From the NCBI RefSeq assembly GCF_004664715.2, contig NC_051070.1, forward strand, positions 42,062,456 to 42,126,455: a DNA stretch of 64,000 bases, written 5' to 3'. The DNA comes from Peromyscus leucopus (taxonomy: Eukaryota > Chordata > Mammalia > Rodentia > Cricetidae). The notes under the pieces are model-generated. The model ran no database searches and had not been told where the DNA came from. It was given only the letters and a program-made list of their open reading frames with translations. Below, one piece after another: positions 9,480-20,505 of this stretch (position 1 is its first letter; each line of letters begins with the position of its first letter). The position numbers and the translations under genes are program-made.

Positions 9480-10110
9480 TTTTAACACTTTACTTTTGAG
9501 ATGATAATATAACATTTCTCCTGTCCCTTTTCTCCCTCTAAGCTGTCTTTTACACCCTTCCCCACACTCTTTCAAATTTATTGACCTCTTTTTTCACTAA
9601 TTGTTTTTGAAAGCATATGTGTGTGTACAAATATTTATATTCCTAAACAACATGCTTATTCCATATAGTGTTATTCCTTTGTATGCTCTCAGGGTTGACC
9701 ATTTGGCACTGGAAAACCAACTGATATGCTCCTCCCTGGAGAAGGCCACTTCTCCCAGTCTCAGATTTTTTTTTTCCCCCTGTTGTTTGGGTTTGTTTGT
9801 TTGTTTGTTTGAGACAGGGTTTCTCTGTGTAGTTTTGGTGCCTGTCCTGGAACTCACTCTGTAGCCCAGGCTGGCCTTGAACTCACAGAGATCTGCCTGG
9901 CTCTGCCTCCCAAGTGCTGGGATTAAAGGCGTGGGTTACCACCACCCAGCTCAGTCAGCTTTTTTCAGTTGCCTATAGTCTTTGTGTAGGGTTGAAGCCT
10001 CGTGAGCATTTCCCTCCTACTTTGAGATGTCCATTGGTGTTATTCTTGTTCAACTCATGTGGGGCAGAGTTTGCGTGTAGCTTCTGATATTACAAAGTCA
10101 TTTTTTAAAG
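9480..10110 (-). mobile_element. L1 3' UTR, antisense, interrupted by a B1
   Basis: Pyrimidine-rich CTCCTGTCCCTTTTCTCCCT near 9518 is the complement of the terminal G-rich tract; GGTTGACCATTTGGCACTGG and CTCCCTGGAGAAGGCCACTT, then after the B1, CTTTGTGTAGGGTTGAAGCC and ATGTCCATTGGTGTTATTCT are blocks of a known rodent L1 3' UTR family. The B1 at 9770-9957 is nested in it. Confidence 0.8.
9770..9957 (-). mobile_element. B1 SINE, antisense, nested in L1
   Basis: T-rich start with GTTT units (the A-tail complement), GAGACAGGGTTTCTCTGTGT, CCAGGCTGGCCTTGAACTC, GCTGGGATTAAAGGCGTGGG, and ACCACCACCCAGC at the 5' end. The L1 3' UTR continues on the far side, so the B1 is younger than the L1 copy. Confidence 0.9.
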
Positions 10111-11165
10111 TTATTCAAACTCAATTTTTTCTTATTTCCTTGTCAAGCTTTTGCAAATACTATGGTAACTTTCATATTGTTTCTTATGCCAAGTGAATAA
10201 TGTAATCTCTTACCATGAATAAAAATAATCATGTTTTATTTGATTTTTAAGATTGCATGATTCCAAAATTGAGAAATTGTAAGCTCCAAGAATAGTTAGT
10301 ATATTAAATCTCTTACAAAATCCTTATAAATTTGCATGTAACTGGAGCTGTTCATATTTCATTTCCCATTGTGCCTTTCCTTAAAATTGAGGGAAGGAGA
10401 ATCACAGTGCTTTCATGGAGATGGCACTTCCTAGAGGTGATTGCATTCAAGATAAGAAAAATGAGGCAATAATGTGTGATTTTTCCTACAGACACTAATT
10501 TCTCTGTTCCTCTGTTAGGATTTACATGTATAATCTTCCATTCTTAAATCTTAAATACAACTTTACTTAGTATTCTTTACTTTTTCATCCCATGCGTTGA
10601 GAATTTAATCAGCAGACTTACATTTCTAGCATTATTTTCATCAATGGCTATGTGAGTAAATGAAAATGCTGTACAAGAGTACAGCAGGAGGCTGAGGATT
10701 TTTCCTGGTATTTTCTTTTGTCTCCAAAGGACTGGTGATAGCTGAGCGTGTACTGGCATACCACAACCAGCTAAATTGGAACAATTTGAGGAGGTGCCTG
10801 GAGGCTTGAAATCTTCCAGATTATTATACATAAATCCAACACACCAGTTTTTATTTTCTATTTTCATAACTCACATTAGTAGCATATCAATTTGCAGTAC
10901 CAATGCCACATATTGACTCTTTCAAATATTTACATATGCATTTCTGAAACTTCTTTTCCAATGTCAGTTTTCTTCATACTGTTCTTTGTTAGCTTTTGTC
11001 TGCATTTTTCAGTTGTCTCCTGAATTGCCACATATTTATGTTGTAGTTTTTGTTTGTCTATTTTGTTTCTTATTTTTATTTCATTTTACCAGAATTTATA
11101 GTCTTAGTCTTACGTCCTCAATAAATTGTTCACTTTGGCCCCTTAGCATTCTTTCATATTTGTGC
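10111..11165. other. Single-copy-looking stretch, no feature recognised
   Basis: AT-rich complex sequence. Open frames here (96 codons at 10577-10867, minus; 68 codons at 10986-11192, plus) have no start context, codon pattern or homology I recognise. Confidence 0.5.
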
Positions 11166-11169
11166 TTGG

Positions 11170-11240
11170 ACTCTCATAACAAAACGCCATAGACTGGATG
11201 GTTATTTTATGTTAGGAATTGTGAAGTTTTCTTAAACTTA
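11170..11240 (-). mobile_element. Possible MLT1-type LTR fragment
   Basis: CATAACAAAACGCCATAGAC followed by TGGATGG and a T-rich continuation recalls the end of mammalian MLT1/MaLR LTRs in antisense (a 'tataacaaaatacc...gactgg' pattern). It is very short, so this is tentative. Confidence 0.35.
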
Positions 11241-11244
11241 ACAT

Positions 11245-11352
11245 TGAAGGAGAGCGGGAGGAACTGGGAGGAGTAGAGGGACAAGAAACCATAATCAGAA
11301 TACAGCATGTAAAAAAAAAAATCTATTTTCAATAATAGGAAAAAAAATAAAA
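11245..11352 (+). mobile_element. Terminal L1 3' end, sense
   Basis: Purine-rich GGAGAGCGGGAGGAACTGGG, then AGAAACCATAATCAGAATAC, a short A-run and TTCAATAATAGG with a further A-rich tail. This is the last ~100 bases of a rodent L1, similar to the ends at 48650-48800. Confidence 0.75.
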
Positions 11353-11696
11353 TGGTCTTCAACAAGTCAAATGAAACAAAGAAGGTCTTTACAAAAGACT
11401 TCTAGCTTTCCCATATGTCCATGAAAATTATTTGAGGAAGCCTGACAACTCAACCTGAAGATAGCTAGAAGGAATCAACAGTTGGTTCTCAAGTCTAAAT
11501 GGTACATTACTTTCCCATATTCAAATGTGATTTCTCTATAGCTAATATTTGAAAATAACATCAAAGGCTCATGGGTAAACACATATTTACGACAGTGTTC
11601 AAAACTTTTAAAAACTAAAATTCATCATGTACTTAAGGAAGACTTTAAAATAGGAACCATATCACATTTATTTTGATCACCAATTAAAAGAACTAA
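11353..11696. other. Single-copy-looking AT-rich stretch
   Basis: No recognisable feature. Confidence 0.45.
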
Positions 11697-11835
11697 GCAA
11701 GGCATGGTGACACTTGTTGACACCAGGCACTTAGGTCTGAAATGGGACGACTATGAGTTCATGATTCATCTTCATTCTAGTAAGATTCTGTCAAAAACAA
11801 CAAACAAAACCACAACAAAACTTAACAAATGTATT
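11697..11835 (+). mobile_element. Degenerate B1 SINE
   Basis: GCAAGGCATGGTGACACTTG, a weak GACTATGAGTTCATGATTCA arm and AAGATTCTGTCAAAAACAAC with CAAA-rich tail indicate an old sense B1. Confidence 0.5.
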
Positions 11836-12190
11836 GATGGGAGCTGGCATGCGCTGAATAAAATATTTTGTTTTCTTAATTTATGAAAAATGTATAAAGA
11901 GATTGGAGAAAATATGTTTATCCTTATTTTAATTTAAATAATTCATGTACTCTATAACAAAAAAGCCAAATGACTAAATTTATCTTATTAACAACTAAAT
12001 CTTTTTTGATCGGTGATGTATTTTCTTTACAAACATACACTGTACAGAAGCCACTAGTTTCTTCCATTTAATCACAAATAGTCAGCTCCTCCATTGTTGT
12101 TAAAAGTCAAAGGAGAGTCAAGGGAAGGTAAAAGAAAGTTTCATTTCATATAACGTAACTAGCATTCTTTTTCTTAATATACTCAAAAAG
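11836..12190. other. Single-copy-looking AT-rich stretch
   Basis: No recognisable feature. Confidence 0.45.
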
Positions 12191-12196
12191 TCCAAA

Positions 12197-12315
12197 AGAT
12201 GGCTCAGGTGGAAAAGTATTTGCCTTACAATCATAAAGACCTGAATTCCATTCCCAGAGCCAAACAAAAATTCCACACATTGTGGTTCATGTGTGCAATT
12301 CCAATGATAGGGAGA

Positions 12316-12371
<56 letters not shown>

Positions 12372-12575
12372 CGCTGAAGCTCACAGGCTGACAAGCCTAG
12401 CCCAACTTAGAGAGTTCCAGACCAGTGGAAGACCTTGTATAAAAAGAAGTGAACACTGTTCCTGAGTATGATACCCAAGAATATCCATCCTCTGGCCTCT
12501 CCACACAGGTATACACAGGTTCATGTACATCTTCACGCATACACGTACACAAACACACAAATGCACAGATTAAGA
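12197..12575 (+). mobile_element. B4-type SINE with internal GA expansion
   Basis: The tRNA-like head (ATGGCTCAGGTGGAAAAGTA, CCTGAATTCCATTCCCAGAG) leads to a GA array at 12311-12369, then the B4 body (GAAGCTCACAGGCTGACAAG, GAGAGTTCCAGACCAGTGG) and the B4 tail (CTCTGGCCTCTCCACACAGG, CATACACGTACAC). The array has replaced or expanded the GGGAGGCAGAGACAGG segment. Confidence 0.75.
12311..12369. repeat. GA/CT dinucleotide microsatellite
   Basis: About 29 GA units with two early GG interruptions, inside the B4-type SINE. Arg/Glu and Ser/Leu frames through it are artefacts. Confidence 0.95.
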
Positions 12576-14070
12576 AGTCATTCTGACACGTCACAGGTAA
12601 GCATCAGTTCAGTTTCTAAGACAGGCAACCCATGGTCCTCCTTCAGTGTAGAGTTGTCTTACTTCCAAACTACCAGGCCAAGTTTCACAACCTTCCTTTC
12701 CTGATGTGTAACCCTGAATTCTTGGCTTATGTTCAAGGCAAACTACAGCTCTGTCTAAGAGAGCTACGTTACTGATGGCTTTCCTGTCTGGTTTTATCCT
12801 AAATATATGCTTCACTAAGCTTGTCTTAAGAACCATTCTGTTTGTCTCAGACTTGGGAATCATATTTGCTTATTGTTCGTAAGGTGTAAGAATGTTTAAA
12901 GAACCTTTATTCTTCTTAAGTAAGAACAAATGCCCTCCTGTGTTCAGAAATGTGATATCTGAACAGAAATGCACCTTGTCTTTAAATGGAAACTTCTTAG
13001 AATGCTTGGCTAGGTGTTGATGGAAGCTACATGCAGTTTTCCATTATGAACACTGTGTCTTATGATAAATTTCCAGCTGTGTTGTTTTTTCTTTTAAATC
13101 AGTTAAATATAGCTGTCTTTGTATTTCTGACTTTTTAAGGTTTCAAAGGCTATAATTTGGAGTTCCAGATAAGCTTTTAATGTGTTTAATTTAGTTAGTA
13201 ATCTAAGTTTCTATTGGACTTTTCAATAACAATGCAATGATGGGGTCACTGAACACAGCTCCATTTAGCCTCCATCTAAGAGTTTTGAAGAAATTGCTTG
13301 AAAATTAATACCTAAGTTAATAAGTATGATGGGGCCATGTATAGACTTTCTTTGAGTTCAACTTGACAACTTTTCACTGTTTTTCTGATTCCTTGTGACA
13401 AATAGAGCCCACACAGTTAAAGAACAAGAAGACACTTCAGGGACAAGAATGAAAATGTGACAAGAGTCTGAATGCTTCATACAGTTAATCTCGGCTCTTT
13501 CGCTTTCTTTAATATAAGAGTATGTTTAATTTTATACAATGTTAAGCAATGTTACATAGATATATTTTAAAACAAAAAGCTTACTACTATAGTAATATTC
13601 CTTCCCTTGTATTTACTGTAAAATTGAAGATGAATATCTCATATCATCTTTGGAAACCTAACCTTCACATGTCTTTTTTTATAGCATTTTATTTCTGTAA
13701 ACTTTTATGAATACTTCTGTTTATATAATTCTATAAGTGTTGTCTGTACCATAAAAATCTTATTTATGCAGTTACTGTAAATTTGTGGAGTTCTTAAAGC
13801 AGTGAAATGTAGCACTACCATCTTAATCAAGCCAATCCTTTCAAACTTCAATTCTGGCTAATCTGATGGCTATTGTCTCCAAGCCTAAAAATTGTTTAAT
13901 TGTTAAGCTTGTACTTTCAAATGACTGTGTACTCACATACTGTTAAATGGTCACATCGTTTCTATATTATAGCAACATTATATGTATCTATACATATTCA
14001 TGTTGGTCTGTGTGTTTATGTGTGTGTAGAAAGAATATTCTGGGCCATGATCCATGTTTTCAACGTTGAT
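12576..14070. other. Single-copy-looking stretch, no feature recognised
   Basis: Complex AT-rich sequence without simple repeats. Open frames under 90 codons only. A candidate for cross-species comparison because it is largely repeat-free. Confidence 0.5.
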
Positions 14071-14074
14071 AGAT

Positions 14075-14145
14075 GCATGAAATTAGATTGGTCACTCTGA
14101 GCCTTGGTTGTGTTACTTGTGAAATCAAAACAGATGGCTATGTTT
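14075..14145 (+). mobile_element. Possible MIR fragment
   Basis: TTGGTCACTCTGAGCCTTGG followed by TGTTACTTGTGAAATCAAAA and CAGATGG aligns loosely with the conserved MIR core region (gtcactctgagcctcagtttcc...tgtaaaatggg). Very degraded. Confidence 0.35.
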
Positions 14146-16600
14146 CAGTGTTTAGAAAAAAAGGGGGGGAACATAGCACTAATAGCAGATAACTGATATT
14201 CAGTAGAAGGACTGTGTTCATAAAAAGAAATAGTATCCTTTCTCTTTTTTTTTTCAGTGCAAGTGGCCTACTCCATAAAAAAAAATTCATGACAAGCTGT
14301 GTTTGAATTTTATATTTTCACAGTATTACTTTCACTCTTTTATTTTTTTCTCCTAGAATTTCCTACATGTATCATAAAATTTGGTTTATATAGTAGTTCC
14401 GTGATCATTTTCCTTTCTAACTGATTGATTTAATTACAACAGATCAATTTAATTTCAAAACTTTTGTTTGGGGAAAATATGAAATAGTATGAAGAATCAT
14501 CAATAACATGGATATGATGGTTGCCAGCCTGGTACAACTCAGGAAATTTTAGTAGGCTTGTGACTAAGGCATATTACAGGGAAAACATAGACACATTGAG
14601 GGAGAAAATGAACCAAGACGTCAAGTACAAGCTGTCACAGATACCCCCTTCTAACTGAGGCACATAGAGGCATGCTCAGGCTACCTTCTTACAGCAACTG
14701 TTGTAGCTTCCAACTATAGAAGCTTGCTCACTACTTTCTGCTGGTGCTTTGTCAGTCTTGAAGGCATACTGTAATTAAATTATTAGACTATATACTCTTC
14801 AACTCCCTACCTATCACTTTTATTCCCACTCTGTCATGCTTGCCTTTCACATTCCTAATCCTCTACCCTCCGATAGCCCTGAAGAAAACAGACACTCAGA
14901 GCCTCAGTTATACAGAATTAGTTTCCTTTGGCAGAAGCCAGATCTTCACCCAGAATAGACCTAGTTGGTCAAAATACTGTCTGAATCCATAGTTTGAACA
15001 ATTCAGAAATGTCTATTAACCTTTCTTGCCTAATGTTATAATCACATGACAATACACTTAAAATTTCCCTTGCATCTGTTTCTTAGTCCATTAAATTGCT
15101 CTGAAAACCGGGGAAACAATCTCATCTGCTGATGCAGCCCTTCAGTCCCATGTGTGCATCTTCCTTTTTGAAAAGCTGATGTGTATAGTGCTTGATACCA
15201 TATTGAATAAGTAACCTATCTTAATTCCCTGTATTCACATAAGCAACTTCTCTACCCTTTTCACTATATGTTTTTCATTTAATTACAGAACCATAATTGT
15301 CAGAACCATCTACTTAAATATGTTGACATAGAGTCAAAGATTTACCTTAGAAATGATGTTCCTCTGTTTCATATTTGTGAAAATTTGGAAATAGTCTCCA
15401 TTTTAAACTTCAACAGTTTTAAATGCAATTATAATTTTAGAGTCAGTATTGATAAATAACCCGAAATGATTGTGCTGACATTAGGTCACAAAAAAATGTG
15501 ATATTGATATATTTTTTAAACACTGGCAACATTTAACAGAAATAGAAGTAATCACATTTCACTCTGAAGTATGTAAATCTTATCATGGACAACTTAATAT
15601 TCTGCTCTGTATTCATATATAGACTGAATTAACGATACTATTTAGGCATTTATGTTTTATTTTCCCTGCGTATGAATTCTCCTACAGAAACAAATGAGAG
15701 CATTGCTGCAAAAGGCCTTGTAACTAGGATCCATCTGAATCTTGAACCGTATGTGGGATATGAGCAACTAAACACATCCAAAGCTGTACGCAGACCACAT
15801 CAGTAGAGGTAATGGAATAAATTTCTATGAACTGTAGAGATGACCATGAGTCTAATTGCAGGGATGCTGAGATCACAGCTTCATGGGGTTGTACAGGATC
15901 CTGCAAGGAGTATCTTTGCTTATAAAGACATGATTTTTCCTCTAAATAAAACTCTGGGAAAATGTAATCTTTTTAAATATAGCAGAATCACATTTCCAGC
16001 TAATTTTAGCTTGAGTGTGAAGAAAACATTTCAAGCAGATAAGCTCACACTGTCTTCATTCCGATGACAATGCTCGGCCATGTTGTATGATCCTGTGGTT
16101 TTTGTAATGACAATGGAGTCTTAGTTTTTCCTCATCTTTGTCATTTCTGACACAAGAACAAGTCATCAGCATTTTAATAGCCTGTATATATTTTCAGAGG
16201 TTCTGACTATGCTAAATTGCCAGCAGCCTACATTATTGTAATTCTGCTTTGCAAGCCTCCCGGCTGCAGACTTCTTGTTCATGACAAGCTTCCTGAACAT
16301 ATTTCTTCTTGTTGGAACTTCTTCTACACTGGCTGGCTACCTGTGGCATATTTTATGAGTCTTTAAAGAAATCATTTACAGACTTTTCTACTTTCAGATT
16401 TTTTTTTCCATCGTGGTACTTGATATTTATCAGATCTATGCCACTGCATCATCATTGAATCCTAAAGACTTTATACAGAGCAGGCATTGCCTTTAGTATG
16501 TGCTTAAACAGAATAGAAATTTATCATCTCCATAGCTGGATAGTGAATCAAGTTATATATTTTAGTTCTTTCTGTTATTAACTTTTGTTTTTTTTAATTA
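14146..16600. other. Single-copy-looking stretch, no feature recognised
   Basis: About 2.4 kb of complex sequence almost free of recognisable rodent repeats. No frame above 75 codons with any resemblance to a protein. Confidence 0.5.
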
Positions 16601-16604
16601 ACAT

Positions 16605-16700
16605 GTAACATTGTTTCTCCCTTCCTTTTCCTCACTTCAACCTTTCCCATGTAGACAACAACCTTGCCCTCTCCTAAAATCATAGTCTCTATTATTTTAA
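16605..16700 (-). mobile_element. Possible L1 3' end remnant, antisense
   Basis: TTTCTCCCTTCCTTTTCCTC and CCTTGCCCTCTCCTAAAATC with following ATTGTGACATCTATAAATAT resemble the complement of an old L1 3' terminus. Short and diverged. Confidence 0.35.
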
Positions 16701-16937
16701 TTGTGACATCTATAAATATGGAATGTGGTGATATTTCATTGCTGTACACTGTTGCTTTCCACTTGCTATTGATCAACTAGGCTTAATTAGTAACGAAAGA
16801 TATTAGTTTATATCACATACCAATGTATGTTTTAAGTATTCTTTAATGACATTGGCTGTACATTTCTAAGAAGAAGAAATTGAGTATTTTGTTATGAATC
16901 AAACAGAGGAAAAACTATTGAGATGTTCCATTTAAAG

Positions 16938-17123
16938 CAGTGGTTCTCAACTTTCCTAATGCTGTGACCATTGAGTACAGTTCATCATGTTGTGGTGACA
17001 CCCCCAAACCATAAAATTATAACTTTGCTACTGTTAGGAATCATGATGCAAATATCTGGTATGCAGTATATCTGATATGTGACCCTGAAGCGGGTCATGA
17101 CTCACAAGTTGAGAGCCCCACTG
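16938..17123 (+). mobile_element. URR1-type hAT-Charlie DNA transposon (MITE)
   Basis: The left end CAGTGGTTCTCAACTTTCCT and the right end AAGTTGAGAGCCCCACTG form terminal inverted repeats. Between them are CTAATGCTGTGACCATTGAG, ACCATAAAATTAT and ATCTGATATGTGACCC, as in the rodent URR1 consensus. The flanks ATTTAAAG (16930-16937) and ATATAAAG (17124-17131) form an 8-bp target duplication with one mismatch, the size expected for hAT elements. It is non-autonomous, with no transposase frame; these elements ceased moving early in rodent evolution. Confidence 0.92.
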
Positions 17124-17131
17124 ATATAAAG

Positions 17132-17485
17132 GCTCATTATTGTGAGCATTAAATAAAGATCTGATTCTCAGGTAACCATCACCCAATATTCTTCTCTTTT
17201 ACATAAAAGAGAAACAATGCTCCCTTCAAAGGCTCTCTCGTTTGCTCTGACATGTGGCATCCATATTCAAGATACATGCCGCCTTCTTTATCTGTTTGGT
17301 CCAATTTCCTAACATGTAGAAGCTATCAAAACTTTGGATAAACTTATGTTTATATGAGGAAAACATTTCCTTAATTAGAAAAAAAAACTGGGGCTTTTAC
17401 AATAACCTTCCTATATGGGGAGATTACAAGAATACTTAAAAAGTATTTGCTTAAATTATTGGATGTGACATGTGTGTTCCTGAGT
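17132..17485. other. Single-copy-looking stretch
   Basis: No recognisable feature. Confidence 0.45.
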
Positions 17486-17489
17486 GAAT

Positions 17490-17668
17490 ATGTGTTTACC
17501 ACATGTTTGCAGGTGAGCTCAGACCTCAGAAGAGTCTAGCAGAGGCCCTAGATCTGGAATTACAAATGATTATGAGCTATGAGATACAAATATTGGGAAG
17601 AAAATCTCAGTCCTCCAAAAGAGCAATAAGTGCTATTAACCAATAAGCAATTTCCAGTCTCCATGTGG
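17490..17668 (-). mobile_element. B3 SINE, antisense
   Basis: Read on the plus strand: GCAGGTGAGCTCAGACCTCA, GAAGAGTCTAGCAGAGGCCC, TGGAATTACAAATGATTATG and TCCTCCAAAAGAGCAATAAG with TGCTATTAACCAATAAGCAA, the complement of the B3 consensus including its tRNA-derived head. Confidence 0.75.
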
Positions 17669-18005
17669 TGATATTTAAAAAAAAAATGATTTATTAAATT
17701 TTTAGTATAATGAACTTGTAAGTAGAAAACATCACAAATCAAAATGAGTCAGATTCAAAGTCTATACATTTCAAATAATTTTTATACTGTTAAAATAGCC
17801 ATTCTGAAGCTAGTGTCACTACATTTCAAAAAGATTATCAGATAATTTTAAGGCTCAAGGAGTGACAGACTACCATTTACAAAGAAATTTATATATCATG
17901 GTATGTGTATATCACCCCATACATAATTTTCTTAAAAATTTTAAATCAACAATGCACTTAAAATGTAATTAATAATCATAGAAAGCATGAATAGATCCTG
18001 GGAAC
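17669..18005. other. Single-copy-looking AT-rich stretch
   Basis: No recognisable feature. Confidence 0.45.
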
Positions 18006-18009
18006 CTAC

Positions 18010-18185
18010 ATAAATGCTAGTGGGTGTAATAATCCAACTGCAATTCCATCTTCGGAAAGCAGAGACAAGGATCCCCAAAGCTTGCAGTAATGATCACTAA
18101 TCTGATTGGTGAGGTCTGCGTGCTATTGGGATACCCTCCTTCAAAGAGTGTCGGTGACCATATCAGAGGAACTCCAGTTAGCAAT
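18010..18185 (+). mobile_element. Diverged B4 SINE body
   Basis: GGAAAGCAGAGACAAGGATC, AATCTGATTGGTGAGGTCTG and ATACCCTCCTTCAAAGAGTG correspond to the B4 body (ggcagagacaggatcc, attggtgagctc, gaccctgcctcaa). Head and tail are not clear. Confidence 0.5.
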
Positions 18186-19235
18186 GGAGTTTATGGAATA
18201 TAGTCCAGTGGATAGCAAAGGTACAATGGGTTCCTTTAAGGGCAAAAGCCTGGGATATTGTTTCTAGAACGTCCCTTGATTCTGCTGTGCTTCCTCCTGC
18301 TTGCTGCTACTGTGTGTCTGCTGTATTGGCGTGGTGTGATTACTATGTTAACACATCCCACTGTATCTAGTATAGGGTGATTGTTTCATGGGAAAATCTC
18401 ACTCCTCACTTGGCGATTTACTTACATTTCATACTGAAGATAATTTTTATAAGAGCAATGATACTTAGTTGAATCAATGATTGAATTGAACTTTCTTAGT
18501 CAGCCTAAAGATACAGGTGGATAGGGAAATAATTTAGGTTATTCTGCCAATTGCTCCAGTAAGAGATACAAAATGGCAAAAAAAAAAAAAAGCCAGACAT
18601 CACCTTTCCCTTCCTTAGATATGAGATTTGCAGAGGATGGAAAATAAGAACAAAGAAGTTTCATGCATTTAAGACTCATGAATTCTGCCTGTGGATAAAC
18701 AGCCTGATGATGAAAGAAGACAAATTTGTTTCTACACCCAAGGTTAGGTCTGACTTCCTTGGTCATGTAGCTTACAGGATTAATCACAGGTTTTGGTATG
18801 CACCTTGAAAAAACAAAACTGTGAAAGGAAATTAAATGACTCTATTGTGTGTAAAGAAATATAGATGATTAGCTGACCACTTGTTTAAAGATTTTGCAGA
18901 GTAGAAACAGAATGGGAATCTGCTACACTGAAACCACAAATAGCTGCCTGCCAGCACAAAAGGAACTGGCTGAAATATACATAACTTGCATAAAACTTTG
19001 TTAATCAATTATAAAAGAATCATTGGTCTTTATTGAAGATGTTATGGTGAGAAAATTAATACAAAGAAAAATGTTTAACTCTTTATGTACTTCTAAGAAA
19101 AACATATAACTTTGTGATCCTAATGTGATGTCTTCCTGTATAAAGATTTTAATTTGTTTTTGGAAAATATGTAACTTGTGGTTGTGTTGTGAAGTAATCT
19201 TTTCTTGTGTAGAATTTTTAGTCTTAGGAAGTATA
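18186..19235. other. Single-copy-looking stretch, no feature recognised
   Basis: Complex AT-rich sequence. Includes a 14-A run near 18579. An 82-codon minus-strand frame at 18539-18787 has no recognised homology. Confidence 0.5.
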
Positions 19236-19388
19236 AATGAATAAGAGAATAATAAGAGAAGAAGAGCAGGAAAAAGGAGTAGGAAAAGAAGAAGGAGGAG
19301 AAAAAGAAGGAGGAGAAGAAGGAAGAGCAGAGCAGGAGAACAGAAAAAGAGAAAGAAAGAACAGAGAGGGAGCAGAAAGAGAAAACAG
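19236..19388. repeat. Polypurine (GA-rich) low-complexity tract
   Basis: About 150 bases with almost no pyrimidines on the plus strand, mixing GGA, GAA and GAGCAG units. This is the kind of sequence able to form intramolecular triplex DNA. The Leu/Phe/Ser-rich minus-strand frames at 19001-19402 are a by-product. Confidence 0.85.
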
Positions 19389-19720
19389 CCAAAGTGTTTC
19401 ACCAGCCTTCTGAGAGCTTAAAAATCCTTCCCACTTCTGTCTTAATAAAGTTCAGAATTGACTTCCTCCATCCTCTCAGCAGTCTTGAATAAAATCTTCC
19501 ACGTTGTTTGTTTGGCCTTTGCTAAATTTAGATTTGATAACTCTTTGGAAGGAGACTCTGGGGAAAGGATTCTCTGGTAAGCCACTATTAAGTGCTACCA
19601 CTGTCCCAGGAGAGATGAAAAGCTGACTTCGACTCTCTTCTTTGGCAGTAGGCCTTGGTGAGGTCAACAGGAATGCTCCTGAAGCATATGGAACTGGAAC
19701 TTAGTTCAATAGTGTTTGTT
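19389..19720 (+). other. Possible unidentified LTR-like segment
   Basis: Directly after the polypurine tract come GTCTTAATAAAGTTCAG and TTGAATAAAATCTTCC, two polyadenylation-signal-like motifs 48 bases apart, then GTTTGGCCTTTGCTAAATTT. A polypurine tract followed by a segment with polyadenylation signals recalls a retroviral 3' end, but I cannot match a family or find TG...CA borders. Confidence 0.3.
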
Positions 19721-20040
19721 AGCAGACTGATACGCTCTTCTTCTTCAGGGAGAGATTAGTTTCACATAAACAAATGAAAACTACAACCAAACTACCACCT
19801 GAGCAATCCTCACTGTTCCTACTTCTCTTACATCCCCAGACACTGGAGAGTAAATAGAAGAAATAAGGAAAGGAGCATGAGAAAGCAGAAAAACCCAGCA
19901 TTGTGCATTTCATTGAGGGGATCGAGCCATAGGTGTTAACCTTCAAGACTAAAGTGAGACTGCCATTTCTGAAGGAATAGAGTTATGTCTCAGTAATAAG
20001 CATCATATTGCTTAAGTATCACATTATTTGAAAACTTATA
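19721..20040. other. Single-copy-looking stretch
   Basis: No recognisable feature. Confidence 0.45.
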
Positions 20041-20505
20041 TGTGGTGATATTTTATTTGTGCTTTGATAAATCTTTCCTGGAGATCAGCGGGGAAAGGCC
20101 TGCCTTTTTAAGTAAATGAAGTCAGGCAGCACACACCCTTAATCCAATTACTTACCACGCAGGAACACTATGTGTTCAAGGCCATACTAGGGAACAGAGT
20201 CAAGCATGGTGTCACACGCTTTTAATCCCAGTACCAACCATAGAGACCTGGAGGTCTGTACAGACAGGCAGTGACAAAGAAGTGAGGTAGCTGGGCTAAG
20301 ATAGCCAATGAGAGGGCAGAACAATAAGGCAATAAAGGTGTAGGTAAGACAGGAAGTAGCTTGTATTTGGAAGCTGCAGAGTTGGTGAGGTAATGTTGGC
20401 TGGTGGCTCTCCCTATTTCCCTGATATCTCTAAGGCGTTCACGCCTATGTTTGGCTCCATGTCTTTTTATTTAATAAGACTATTTAGAAATCCGTCTATA
20501 CTTAT
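20041..20505 (+). repeat. Composite B1-containing dispersed repeat, copy D
   Basis: Starts TGTGGTGATATTTTATTTGT, continues with AGATCAGCGGGGAAAGGCCT and two B1-like arms (GTCAGGCAGCACACACCC and AAGCATGGTGTCACACGC). Then comes GACCTGGAGGTCTGTACAGA, GGAAGTAGCTTG and AATAAGACTATTTAGAAATC. It is the reverse orientation of copy B (39798-40290) and shares the same subfamily ends. Confidence 0.65.

Noticed and set aside
19001..19402. 133-codon Leu/Phe/Ser-rich minus-strand frame, possible membrane peptide
   Set aside because: The hydrophobic part is the polypurine tract read in antisense; no homology or promoter.
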